This document shows, piece after piece, positions 15,387 to 23,117 of a DNA stretch of 24,399 nucleotides. The stretch is from UBA1435 sp041663285 (GTDB lineage Bacteria; Patescibacteriota; Microgenomatia; UBA12405), in contig JBAZSP010000018.1 of NCBI GenBank assembly GCA_041663285.1, positions 1 through 24,399 on the forward strand, in the 5' to 3' direction. Within the stretch, counting starts at the first letter, position 1, and each line of letters begins with the position of its first letter. Position numbers and translations under genes: made by a program. The notes beneath the pieces were generated by a model, which made no database searches, was not told the origin of the DNA, and was given only the letters and a program-made list of their open reading frames with translations.

Positions 15387-17678
15387 CTACCTAATAAAAT
15401 CCCACCCTCTTTTTGATTGTACACCTTTTCTCAAAAACATTGGAGCTGTACCGTTGGTAACAAAATCATAATCAACGATCTTCTGTCTTAGTTCCCTCAT
15501 ACCATCCCTATCTATACCATAAAATGCCATTATGAATTCTTCTTCGTCTCTTGGTAATGTCATTTTTCGAATTATTAGCTGTGAAGTATCTAGTTGCTTA
15601 TCAACAAATCCAGTGTCATTCATTGCATCTCTTATTGTTGTAAACATTAGCGCTGGTGGTCTAAAAGGCCATAAGCCAGTAGAAGCCCCAACAACAGCCG
15701 CTGTCAACGATCTTGCCAATACAGAGTGCCCATTCTGCCTAAGGGTAAGGATAGTATTATAAAGTGGACCCTTCCATTCATTCACCTTGTTATCTGGCTC
15801 TTCGTTAGACCTAAACTCCAACTTGTTTTTACCCGAAATGAACATCCAAAACTCCGCTGCAGCCATAACTCCATCCTTCTTCCATCCAAAATAAAAATCT
15901 TGAGCCTTATCTGCAAAATTAATTTCTCTACCGCTCATCAAGGCCTCTCCTAATGGAATCTTACCTCCCCCATCCTCTCTCTTCAGATTAACATCAATGC
16001 TTAAAATTGAACTACATAACAAATCAGGGATTACTCCCAACTTATATCCGGCATCTAATGCTCTCTGGGGATTTCTACCATTTGTCAATAACAAATATTC
16101 TCCCCAAGGGCCTCCAAATATCTCGGGAAACCTCTTTTTCATGTCTGACCCCGATACACCTGGCCCAATTTTTGCCCTATATTTCGTCTCTGGCCTCATT
16201 AAGACTCTAAAAGCGTCCGGCTCATCCGCCACTCGCCTCCAATTGTCAGCCACTCCAAACACACCTCCCAATTCCATTAGGTCACATACCATAGACACTA
16301 CCACCATGGCCTGTTCACGGGTTTCACATATCTTTCGACCTATTACTCCATAGGGTTTTGTCTCTTCACCCGAAAGATAGGCCGCCATCTCTCTCTTGTA
16401 CTGTGACGAATCTCTTATATATCTCTCTACGGAATCTTCTGCTTTCCCGTTAGGCTGTTGTTTAAAAACATATACTTTAACTTCTTGTTTGTCTCCACTT
16501 CCGTCAAGATCATCAATTCGAGGATACCTTACCTCTCTAAACAAATCTTTTGTAATCACCTGCCATGCATCTTTCACTCCTAATTCGGGAAATTCATACA
16601 CGAATTTAACGTATTTTTCAGGCGTTACTCCTAGTTGTAATATTTTGTCTTTAATTGCCTTCGGATCTGTTCCCAATTCAGGGTCTCTTCTCCTTGTCAT
16701 TACTGCGTTACTTAAAGCTTGTGCCGTTTCTAGAATCCATCTACTCTGTATACTGTCTTCCGTCACCCCTTCTAGCCACGTTGGAACTTGTATGTTCCAT
16801 AAAAGCGGTAACTGGGCTTGTTCTGACTTGCCCATCAACGCATCATCTAAAAACTTCTGGGCCTGGACTTCTCCCAAGGCCAACTGCTGCTCATAATATT
16901 CTCTCGACCGATCGCCCCCAAAAACCTGCTGTAGTGCTGTTACAAGGTCAGCATTCCCATCAGCGGCGGGGGTTGCTGCCCTCCCGTCCGGATCCGCATT
17001 TACTCCAGGTTGATATACTCCTGCTCTGACTCCAGCTTGGTTATTTATATAAGCCATCGCCATCTCAATTTCGGCAGCCTCATTGTCGTCCGCTGCCTCC
17101 ATGCCCATTAAATCATCCAATGCTTTGTCTGCCTCTCTTTGATACAACTCGTCCCCCTTAGCGCCTCCAACCCCATCAGCCCTTCTTCTCGCAATTTCAA
17201 GCTTTGCCACCCGTGCTCGTACTATGTCCGATTTAACCATATATGACGCCACTTCATCTTCGATACCATAAAGCGGCTCGGGCAGTACCTCTCTTATACT
17301 TACCGCCCCAGCTCCCAGCCTATCTACCAAATCATTATTACCCCCAAACCTCATCGCCCCAAACACTGCTGCCGAGGTTGCATATAATAAATCCGCTGCT
17401 ACTGCCCTATCCTTGTCAGGGCTATTAGGATCTTTAGTCACGTTAATCAGTTCCCCTGCCGATTGTACGTTTTTCAAACCGAACCTGCTTAACCTGTTTA
17501 ACATCTCTCTCGCCTTCTCCTCTTTATGCCTACTATCTGCTGCATCAACCGGGACTCCAAGTATCTTTTCATCTCTTGCCCATTCCGCAATTTCTTCGAT
17601 ATAAATTGCTCCCTTTGGAGTTTCCTGCGCCAAAGCTTTAAAGCTTTCTGACGGTCTCATGTGCAACATTTCTGCCAT
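15387..17678 (-). CDS. Unrecognised large soluble protein (763 aa)
   Basis: I do not recognise this protein. It has no signal peptide and no membrane segments. It is acidic and mostly helical in appearance, with an Ala/Gly/Asp-rich linker at about 222-244 dividing an N-terminal helical part from a C-terminal part rich in Trp and Phe. No Walker, metal-binding or catalytic signature is evident. In the stretches I read, Arg is often AGG and Ile often ATA, unlike the neighbouring FtsH and pilin genes. This may mark a different origin. The ATG start is supported by an extended -10 (TGTTATAAT) 6 bases upstream. It converges with the VirB6-like gene and is divergent from the phosphorylase-like gene. 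It could serve the secretion locus or be a lineage-specific protein. Confidence 0.75.
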   Translation of the reverse strand: MAEMLHMRPSESFKALAQETPKGAIYIEEIAEWARDEKILGVPVDAADSRHKEEKAREMLNRLSRFGLKNVQSAGELINVTKDPNSPDKDRAVAADLLYATSAAVFGAMRFGGNNDLVDRLGAGAVSIREVLPEPLYGIEDEVASYMVKSDIVRARVAKLEIARRRADGVGGAKGDELYQREADKALDDLMGMEAADDNEAAEIEMAMAYINNQAGVRAGVYQPGVNADPDGRAATPAADGNADLVTALQQVFGGDRSREYYEQQLALGEVQAQKFLDDALMGKSEQAQLPLLWNIQVPTWLEGVTEDSIQSRWILETAQALSNAVMTRRRDPELGTDPKAIKDKILQLGVTPEKYVKFVYEFPELGVKDAWQVITKDLFREVRYPRIDDLDGSGDKQEVKVYVFKQQPNGKAEDSVERYIRDSSQYKREMAAYLSGEETKPYGVIGRKICETREQAMVVVSMVCDLMELGGVFGVADNWRRVADEPDAFRVLMRPETKYRAKIGPGVSGSDMKKRFPEIFGGPWGEYLLLTNGRNPQRALDAGYKLGVIPDLLCSSILSIDVNLKREDGGGKIPLGEALMSGREINFADKAQDFYFGWKKDGVMAAAEFWMFISGKNKLEFRSNEEPDNKVNEWKGPLYNTILTLRQNGHSVLARSLTAAVVGASTGLWPFRPPALMFTTIRDAMNDTGFVDKQLDTSQLIIRKMTLPRDEEEFIMAFYGIDRDGMRELRQKIVDYDFVTNGTAPMFLRKGVQSKRGWDFIR

Positions 17679-17684
17679 ACTCCG

Positions 17685-17693
17685 ATTATAACA
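17685..17693 (-). promoter_or_regulatory. Extended -10 promoter of the 763-aa gene
   Basis: On the minus strand TGTTATAAT (TGn plus TATAAT) lies 6 bases before the ATG at 17678, giving a leaderless mRNA. It is one of a set of similarly spaced -10 boxes in this window. Confidence 0.7.
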
Positions 17694-17934
17694 TTAAAGC
17701 TCCATTTTTACCTCCTTTATCTCCTTTAATTTGCCCATTCTTTAGAGAATTCCGAATTCTCTCTTCCTTGTCCGCCAACAAGTCGCACCCCCATTCAGTT
17801 TTACCCATCCACACATTTAGATTTCTCTTTGAACTTTGATTTAGGTTCTAACTTTTGATCTTTGATTTTTAATCTACTCATGAACCCTATATATCCCCCC
17901 TCAATACCTTCATTGAAAATTGGAATTTGAAAAT

Positions 17935-17943
17935 TGTTACAAT
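17935..17943 (+). promoter_or_regulatory. Extended -10 promoter of the phosphorylase-like gene
   Basis: TGTTACAAT (TGn plus TACAAT) lies 5 bases before the GTG at 17949. The in-frame TTG at 17934 lies within this box, so it is unlikely to be the start. The divergent spacer around it (17694-17934) otherwise holds only AT-rich TTTGATC-type repeats near 17830-17880. Confidence 0.6.
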
Positions 17944-17948
17944 TATTT

Positions 17949-19625
17949 GTGTCTACCATCGAATCCATTGACCTCCACGTCCGTACTTACCGTTCCGCCC
18001 TAAAGTCCACCCTCGAAGTTACCATCAATTCCCTGTCAAGCTACCACCTCCGCCTCAATGCCATCCTCCATCCCCACGGGTCCGATCAAAATACTATCGA
18101 TTTTTCCGCTTTATGCTACACCATCCCCCGGCTCCCCTCCCAAATCGACCGTACCTACAAAGTGATTGTCGGCCAGACTCCCGAAGTCTTTTCCAATTCC
18201 GGCTTTACCAATGTCGTCTCCTGGCCTTCGGCCTCTTCTGTTGCCCGCCGCCGTACCAGCCACTTCCATCCCCGCAAAAAGCTTTTAGCCATGTTTGCCG
18301 CTTCCGTCTCCGATATCGACGATCTGGTTAACCTTCTCATCGCCTACCAAGTCGAATGGAATAAGTTTCACCAGCTTTTAACCGCCCGCTACCACTCGCT
18401 GGCTACTTTCAAAAAGGCCGTAAAAAGCGGTCAAATAATTGCCGATTTTCAGTTTGATCCGGTCGAGTGGAGTAATTTTTTGACTGCTCTTGGCCGCATG
18501 GCCCCCCTCCGCCTTCGCCGGTTGTACCTTCGCTCACACGATCTCCGCCTCCAGCTTCTAGCTGGTTCCTGGGTGGACTACGCCAAAACTACCCAGTATT
18601 GGTGGGACAATATTACTTCCTCTACCTCCCAGTTTCACGACATCAGCCACTTGCCGATTTATTTTGTTTCCAGCAACACCCACTCCCTTGTTAACCTCTT
18701 CACCGGATTCTGCCTCAAATCAAAATCTCACATTCTTTCCTACCTCCGGTCAAATCTTCCCGACCTCTTTTCCGTTTGGCAAAAAATCACCCAAGGCGAC
18801 CACCATCTAAACCCCAACGATTTTCTCTATTTTGCCTCCAAGTATCTCCTCAAAGATCCCCTGTTTAAGCAAGCCTTTCGGCATTACCAGCAAAAAACCG
18901 GCATAATCACCATTCCCAGTTCCCACTATCTCGATTCCAAAGTCCAAATTATTCCGGTCAAAAAAATCCTAACCTCGGCCCATCTTGATCCCCGCCTCAA
19001 AATCACCCGCCCCTCCAAATTGGCCCAATCCGCGGCCTTAATTGTCAATATCGATTATCCTCTCGGCTTCGCTGCCTACCATATATTCAACAAGGTGCTT
19101 GAAACCTCCGGCAAAATCCGTGGCCTCTATGTTCTGGGCAAAGCCGCCGTCTTAAACGGCGAAGTTGGTGATATCCAAATTCCCCGCTTGGTTTTTTGTG
19201 AACACACCCAAAATTCCTATATCTTTAATAACTGCTTTAACACTTTCTTCCCTTTTACCAACCGCCAGGGTTCTATTCTAACCAACCAAAAAGCCGTCTC
19301 GGTTTTAGGCACCTTTCTTCAAAACGAAGCTCTGATTCAAAAATACTCCGAAAACAATCTTACCGTCATCGAAATGGAATCCGGCCCATATCTTGGAGCT
19401 GTTACCCAAGCTACTTACGACCAGCCCACCCCCAAAAACACCATCGTTGACCTAAATAGCGCCCCATTCGATATCGGCATCATCAACTACACTTCCGACA
19501 CTCCCTATTCCACCACCCGCTCTCTGGGTGTTGGCAATCTCACCCTAAACGGTGTCGAGCCCACCTACCTCTCCTCCCTGGCAATTCTCCAGCGCATCAT
19601 CCACCTAGAAGAAAATCAAAACTAA
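17949..19625 (+). CDS. Large protein with C-terminal nucleoside-phosphorylase-like domain
   Basis: Starting at GTG 17949 (set by the -10 box), the protein has 558 residues. Residues 1-330 are hydrophilic, mostly helical and unrecognised, with several Arg/His-rich stretches. Residues about 360-555 resemble the purine/uridine phosphorylase (PNP/UDP) superfamily: ALIVNIDYPLG (363-373), GLYVLGKAAVLNGEVGDIQI (392-411), and VIEMESGPYLGAV (473-485), which matches the MEs/a substrate-binding motif. Enzymes of this fold cleave or transfer N-glycosidic bonds of nucleosides or related compounds. Here the pairing with a long novel N-terminal domain suggests a sensor or effector rather than plain salvage; this is inference. 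It overlaps no neighbour and is followed by an S23-like gene 47 bases away. Confidence 0.65.
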   Translation: MSTIESIDLHVRTYRSALKSTLEVTINSLSSYHLRLNAILHPHGSDQNTIDFSALCYTIPRLPSQIDRTYKVIVGQTPEVFSNSGFTNVVSWPSASSVARRRTSHFHPRKKLLAMFAASVSDIDDLVNLLIAYQVEWNKFHQLLTARYHSLATFKKAVKSGQIIADFQFDPVEWSNFLTALGRMAPLRLRRLYLRSHDLRLQLLAGSWVDYAKTTQYWWDNITSSTSQFHDISHLPIYFVSSNTHSLVNLFTGFCLKSKSHILSYLRSNLPDLFSVWQKITQGDHHLNPNDFLYFASKYLLKDPLFKQAFRHYQQKTGIITIPSSHYLDSKVQIIPVKKILTSAHLDPRLKITRPSKLAQSAALIVNIDYPLGFAAYHIFNKVLETSGKIRGLYVLGKAAVLNGEVGDIQIPRLVFCEHTQNSYIFNNCFNTFFPFTNRQGSILTNQKAVSVLGTFLQNEALIQKYSENNLTVIEMESGPYLGAVTQATYDQPTPKNTIVDLNSAPFDIGIINYTSDTPYSTTRSLGVGNLTLNGVEPTYLSSLAILQRIIHLEENQN

Positions 19626-19672
19626 AATATCAAAATTTAAAATTTAATTTAAATCTTAAAAAGAAAATTTAA

Positions 19673-20035
19673 GTGTCTGACAAAGCTGACGTCAAGTATC
19701 GCGCTTTCTACCTTTCACTGAACATAATCAAATTTATCGACACATTCGACCATCGATCATCTTTAAAAACTATTTCTAACCAGTTAATCAGAGCCGTTAC
19801 CTCTATTGGTGCAAATATTGTTGAAGCCAAATCTTCCTCGTCTAAACGGGAGTTTATTAACTATTTCCAGATTTCTCTAAAATCAGCCAACGAGACCAAA
19901 TACTGGCTTGCTCTATTAAAAGAGCTGGAACCATCAAATTCTCAGGAAATAGAAAAATTTATCACCGAAACTATCGAAATAAGTAAAATCCTTGCCTCCA
20001 GCATCCTTACCATGAAAGGTAAAAAACAGCTTTGA
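19673..20035 (+). CDS. Four-helix-bundle protein of the S23 (23S rRNA IVS protein) family
   Basis: This 120-residue all-helical protein has the family's recognisable core, including NQLIRAVTSIGANIVEAKSS (36-55) and KREFINYFQISLKSANETKY (58-77), followed by helix 4. This family was first found encoded inside 23S rRNA intervening sequences; free-standing copies are common and their function is unresolved. The start is GTG, preceded by an AT-rich 47-base gap after the phosphorylase-like gene, with no Shine-Dalgarno motif. It converges on FtsH across a 41-base spacer made of TTTGAT-type repeats. The same window carries a 23S with an intervening sequence, about 19 kb away. Confidence 0.88.
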   Translation: MSDKADVKYRAFYLSLNIIKFIDTFDHRSSLKTISNQLIRAVTSIGANIVEAKSSSSKREFINYFQISLKSANETKYWLALLKELEPSNSQEIEKFITETIEISKILASSILTMKGKKQL

Positions 20036-20076
20036 TTTTTTAATTGAGTTTTGATCTTTGATATTTGACTTTTGAG

Positions 20077-22086
20077 TTACTTCATCAGTTCTTCGAATTC
20101 CTCTTCTGTCAAACTCTCCTTTTCTACCAGCACCTTAGCTACCTCATCCAGTTTTACCCTCTTTTCGTCCAAAATCTTTTTGGCTCGTTCATAAGCTACC
20201 ATTACCAGCCCGTTTATCTGTTCGTCTACTTTTACCATCATTCCGTCCGATATTTTTGTCGGTTCCCAAAACGATCTGCCAAATTCGGGACTGTTTACCT
20301 GTGGCCCTAAATTTACCGGCCCCAACTTCGACATTCCCCACTCGATTACCATCGCCCTGGCAATATCGGTTGCATGGGCAATATCCGAGGACGCGCCCGT
20401 AGTCATGTCGTTAAATTTCATTTCCTCTGCCGCCCTGCCTCCCATCGCCATTGCCATTTGCTTAATCAGCCTTGTTTTGGTCTCATGCATCCTGTCTTTT
20501 TTAGGCGGTACTAATGTATAGCCCAGAGCCACACCCCTCGAAACAATCGAAATCCGGTGAACCGGATCCAATCCTTCCACATAATTAACCACCGCATGTC
20601 CCCCTTCATGGTAGGCCGTCATTAGCTTATCTTCTTCTGTTTGGGTTCGTCTCTTTTCAGACCCCAGCTTTACTCTCAGAGCGGCTTCTTCAACATCCTC
20701 TTCACCTATCACCTGTTTGTTTTCCCTGGCGGCTTTTATGGCAGCTTCGTTTAGCATGTTTTCAATGTCAGCCCCCGAAAAACCCACTGTCCGCCTGGCT
20801 ACTCTCTCCCAATCAACCTGCCCGCCTGACTGCGAAGCTGTCGGCGAGGCCTTCTCCTCAAATGGTTTACCCTTAGCATGAATCTTTAATATCTCTTTTC
20901 TTGCCTCTAAATCAGGCATTTCTAATACTACCCTCCGGTCAAACCTTCCCGGCCTTAGCAGTGCCGGATCCAACAAATCTCCCCTGTTTGTTGCCGCCAA
21001 CACCACCACCGCCGTATTCGGTTCAAATCCATCCATCTCCACCAGTATCTGGTTTAGAGTTTGTTCCCTCTCGCCGTGACCACCATCATAGCTTCCTCCT
21101 CTTGCCCGGCCGATGGCATCAATTTCATCAATAAAGATAATCGCCTTCCCGGCTTTTTTTGCCGTCCCAAACAAATCCCTCACTCTCGAGGCCCCCACTC
21201 CCACTAGCATTTCCATAAACTCACTTCCCGCCATTGAATAAAATGGTACGTTCGCTTCCCCTGCAACCGCTTTCGCCAAAAGTGTTTTTCCTACTCCGCT
21301 TGGGCCTACCAGAAGCACTCCCTTGGGCGCCCTGGCCCCCATTTTCTTGTATTTATCCGGATTTTTCAAAAAATCCACCACTTCCTCCAAATCCTTTTTG
21401 GCCTCTTCTACTCCGGCCACATCCTTAAAGGTCACATTCTGTTTTCCCTTAACAAACAATCTGGCGGTTGACTTCCCAAATCCAAATATTCCTCCCCCGC
21501 TTCCGCTCGACTGTCTGGAAAAAAACCATACGATAAACAAAATCGGTAATCCAATCGACAAAAGCAAGCCCACCACGTCTCCCAAGATCTTCAGCCCCTG
21601 CCGGTTTTCCACCGTAAAGCCTATTGTTCCCATGTCAACCCCTTCCCGTTGTAGTATTTCAACCATCGACGTATTCGCTTCTTTCGAAGCTACCAATATT
21701 TTGTTTTCGTTGCTGACTTTTACAATTACTTCGTTATCAACCACCGTCACCTTCTCGGCCCTTTTTCCCTTTACTACTCCCACCACCTCCGACAATGTCG
21801 CCTTAACAATTTCTTCCGGTACAAATAATGACCTGATAGTGCTAAAAAACCAAAAAATCAAAATCATATAAATCAGCCACTTCATTATCTGACTTGGCCC
21901 GATTTCAATTTTTCGGATTTTGACTCCCGGTGGTAATCTGTCCAGCACCTCTTTAGGAATACCCAATTCTTCCAAGTTTTTTCCACCGGCCTTCCCGTTT
22001 ACCTTTTCCGGTTTTGCTGTTTTATCTTTTTTCGAAAGACCTACTATCTTTCTGAATTTTTCACTTATATTATCTTTCTTGGCCAT
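20077..22086 (-). CDS. ftsH: ATP-dependent zinc metalloprotease FtsH
   Basis: This membrane-anchored AAA+ protease degrades misassembled membrane proteins and short-lived regulators. From ATG 22086 it has 669 residues. Transmembrane segments are at about 68-88 and 173-189, flanking the extracytoplasmic domain. Walker A is GPSGVGKT (261-268), Walker B is IIFIDEID (316-323), and the second region of homology includes ATNRGDLLDPALLRPGRFDR (365-384). The zinc site HEGGH is at 493-497 (usually HEAGH), with the likely third ligand D568 in TTGASSDIAHAT. The in-frame ATG seven codons upstream (22107) is rejected because TATAAT (22099-22094) lies between them. There is an unusual basic N-terminal extension of about 60 residues. 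A Ser/Gln/Gly-rich insert at about 411-423 is encoded by a hairpin-forming sequence. Confidence 0.97.
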   Translation of the reverse strand: MAKKDNISEKFRKIVGLSKKDKTAKPEKVNGKAGGKNLEELGIPKEVLDRLPPGVKIRKIEIGPSQIMKWLIYMILIFWFFSTIRSLFVPEEIVKATLSEVVGVVKGKRAEKVTVVDNEVIVKVSNENKILVASKEANTSMVEILQREGVDMGTIGFTVENRQGLKILGDVVGLLLSIGLPILFIVWFFSRQSSGSGGGIFGFGKSTARLFVKGKQNVTFKDVAGVEEAKKDLEEVVDFLKNPDKYKKMGARAPKGVLLVGPSGVGKTLLAKAVAGEANVPFYSMAGSEFMEMLVGVGASRVRDLFGTAKKAGKAIIFIDEIDAIGRARGGSYDGGHGEREQTLNQILVEMDGFEPNTAVVVLAATNRGDLLDPALLRPGRFDRRVVLEMPDLEARKEILKIHAKGKPFEEKASPTASQSGGQVDWERVARRTVGFSGADIENMLNEAAIKAARENKQVIGEEDVEEAALRVKLGSEKRRTQTEEDKLMTAYHEGGHAVVNYVEGLDPVHRISIVSRGVALGYTLVPPKKDRMHETKTRLIKQMAMAMGGRAAEEMKFNDMTTGASSDIAHATDIARAMVIEWGMSKLGPVNLGPQVNSPEFGRSFWEPTKISDGMMVKVDEQINGLVMVAYERAKKILDEKRVKLDEVAKVLVEKESLTEEEFEELMK
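20823..20850. repeat. Hairpin-forming insertion within ftsH
   Basis: CGCCTGAC (20823-20830) pairs with GTCGGCG (20840-20846) with one bulge, around TGCGAAGCT. It encodes the extra EEKASPTASQSGG segment between the second region of homology and the helical lid of FtsH, which typical members lack. Confidence 0.4.
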
Positions 22087-22093
22087 GACTTGG

Positions 22094-22102
22094 ATTATAT
22101 CA
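22094..22102 (-). promoter_or_regulatory. Extended -10 promoter of ftsH
   Basis: On the minus strand TGATATAAT (TGn plus TATAAT) ends 7 bases before ATG 22086. It fixes the ftsH start and implies a leaderless mRNA. Confidence 0.7.
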
Positions 22103-22225
22103 TTCAATTAAAAGTATTAACTCAAAGATTCGCTCTAATTTTCCTACCCCCTGCCCACCCAAGCACCTAACTACTTCTGTCGGTATTCTACTTATCTTAT
22201 CCTGATTTCTGGCTGAAAAAAAACC

Positions 22226-22450
22226 TTACCCCCTTCTTATCACCACCATCTCCGTTGCTCCGGGAGAACGCAATCTCCGTTCTTCTATCATGGTTGCCCT
22301 TAATCTGGCTACTCCTTCTTCTACCGCCTGAACCATTCTCCTGTCACTCCTTAAAACTTCTTTTCTGGTCACACCATAAATATCCATCATCTGTCGTATC
22401 CATTCCTCCCTTTTAATATTTGCCAATCTCGCCCTCTCGACTCTATTCAT
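22226..22450 (-). CDS. Small basic hypothetical protein (74 aa)
   Basis: I do not recognise this gene. The product is helical and very rich in Arg and Glu, with no membrane segment or cysteine: MNRVERARLANIKREEWIRQ at the start and a hydrophobic-basic end (EMVVIRRG). The middle (YGVTRKEVLRSDRRMVQAVE) could be helix-turn-helix-like, but this is a weak impression. A -10 box, TAGAAT (22463-22458), lies 7 bases before the ATG, the same arrangement as at ftsH and the 763-aa gene. This supports a real, leaderless gene. It has 118-139 bases of spacer to ftsH and about 220 to the RNHCP gene. Confidence 0.55.
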   Translation of the reverse strand: MNRVERARLANIKREEWIRQMMDIYGVTRKEVLRSDRRMVQAVEEGVARLRATMIEERRLRSPGATEMVVIRRG

Positions 22451-22560
22451 ATAAATAATTCTACTCTAAGTAACCAAACCTATTTATATAATTATCTCCG
22501 CACAATCTCCTACTTTATTCCGCACCAATTTCTTGCTTTAACTAATAAACATCAGAAAGA

Positions 22561-22638
22561 TGAAAATGGCCATTTTCAGCACGGAATCATCCGAGTCCCG
22601 CAATATTAGGACGAAGGGCGTGAGTACTGAAAATGGTC
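22561..22638. repeat. Structured inverted-repeat element between two small genes
   Basis: An 18-bp perfect palindrome (TGAAAATGGCCATTTTCA, 22561-22578) is followed by about 50 GC-richer bases and then CTGAAAATGG (22627-22636). That last segment can pair with the right half of the palindrome (CCATTTTCAG). An inner GTCC..GGAC hairpin and a CACG/CGTG pairing lie between. It is found 30 bases past the RNHCP stop, with no T-run, so it is not an obvious terminator. It could be a MITE-like element or a small RNA. Confidence 0.5.
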
Positions 22639-22669
22639 TTTGAATCTTCTAACAATTTTTTAGTTATTA

Positions 22670-22960
22670 TTAAGCTAGGCTAATCAACCTTTCCCTATTA
22701 TCGTCCTTCCCCTCTCTTACTACAAAACCATGTCCGCACTTCCTGCATTTATAAAATATCCTAAACTCACCCTTCTCCAAAACCGTTTTTATCGGCTCCA
22801 TCAGCCCACCACAATCACTTGCCCTATCCCCCGGAATCTCTTCGTCCACATGCTTCCCCCACAGGCATTTCGGGCAATGATCCGTATACCCATCTCCCAC
22901 TACCTTTATTCCACACACCTCACACTTAAAATTTTCCTTCTTCCTAACAAAGTTTCTCAT
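22670..22960 (-). CDS. RNHCP domain zinc-ribbon protein
   Basis: From ATG 22960 the protein has 96 residues (an in-frame TTG two codons upstream is less likely). It carries two zinc-knuckle pairs, CEVC (13-16) and CPKC (29-32) in DHCPKCLWGKHVDEEIPGDR, then CGGLMEPI and CRKC (72-75). The DHCPKCL..HVD..PGDRAS..CGGLMEPI pattern is that of the RNHCP family, with Asp-His where the namesake has Asn-His. Its function is unknown in the family; the fold suggests nucleic-acid or metal binding. There is no Shine-Dalgarno motif. The whole 157-base spacer upstream forms a multi-hairpin structure (22967-23116). Confidence 0.85.
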   Translation of the reverse strand: MRNFVRKKENFKCEVCGIKVVGDGYTDHCPKCLWGKHVDEEIPGDRASDCGGLMEPIKTVLEKGEFRIFYKCRKCGHGFVVREGKDDNRERLISLA

Positions 22961-22966
22961 CGACAA

Positions 22967-23116
22967 AAAAATTTAGTATTTGTTAAAGCGAAGAGCTTTC
23001 GCAGACGACCGTTATTGGCTGGAGGTCGTCGAGAATGCAGGTAACAGCCGGATACCCCTATTATAATAAATCTTGCTAGCTGATTACCGGTCTGAGCCTA
23101 ACAAATACAAAATTTT
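22967..23116. other. Multi-hairpin structured spacer upstream of the RNHCP gene
   Basis: Arms of 18 bases, AAAATTTAGTATTTGTTA (22968-22985) and TAACAAATACAAAATTTT (23099-23116), pair with one mismatch. They enclose GCGAA-GAGCT-TTCGC (22988-23002), GACGACC..GGTCGTC (23004-23030) and GGTAACAGC..GCTGATTACC (23040-23088). A TATAAT on the minus strand (23065-23060) could start a leader of about 90 bases. It fills the gap between the DUF4012 stop and the RNHCP start. It is either a mobile hairpin element or a cis-regulatory/small RNA. Confidence 0.55.
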
Positions 23117-23117
23117 A

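Noticed and set aside
21323..21871. A 182-codon plus-strand open frame opposite ftsH
   Set aside because: It is the antisense of conserved FtsH sequence with no recognisable features.
22087..22107. ATG 22107 as the ftsH start
   Set aside because: A TGn-TATAAT promoter lies between it and ATG 22086, so the extra seven codons would be upstream of the transcription start.
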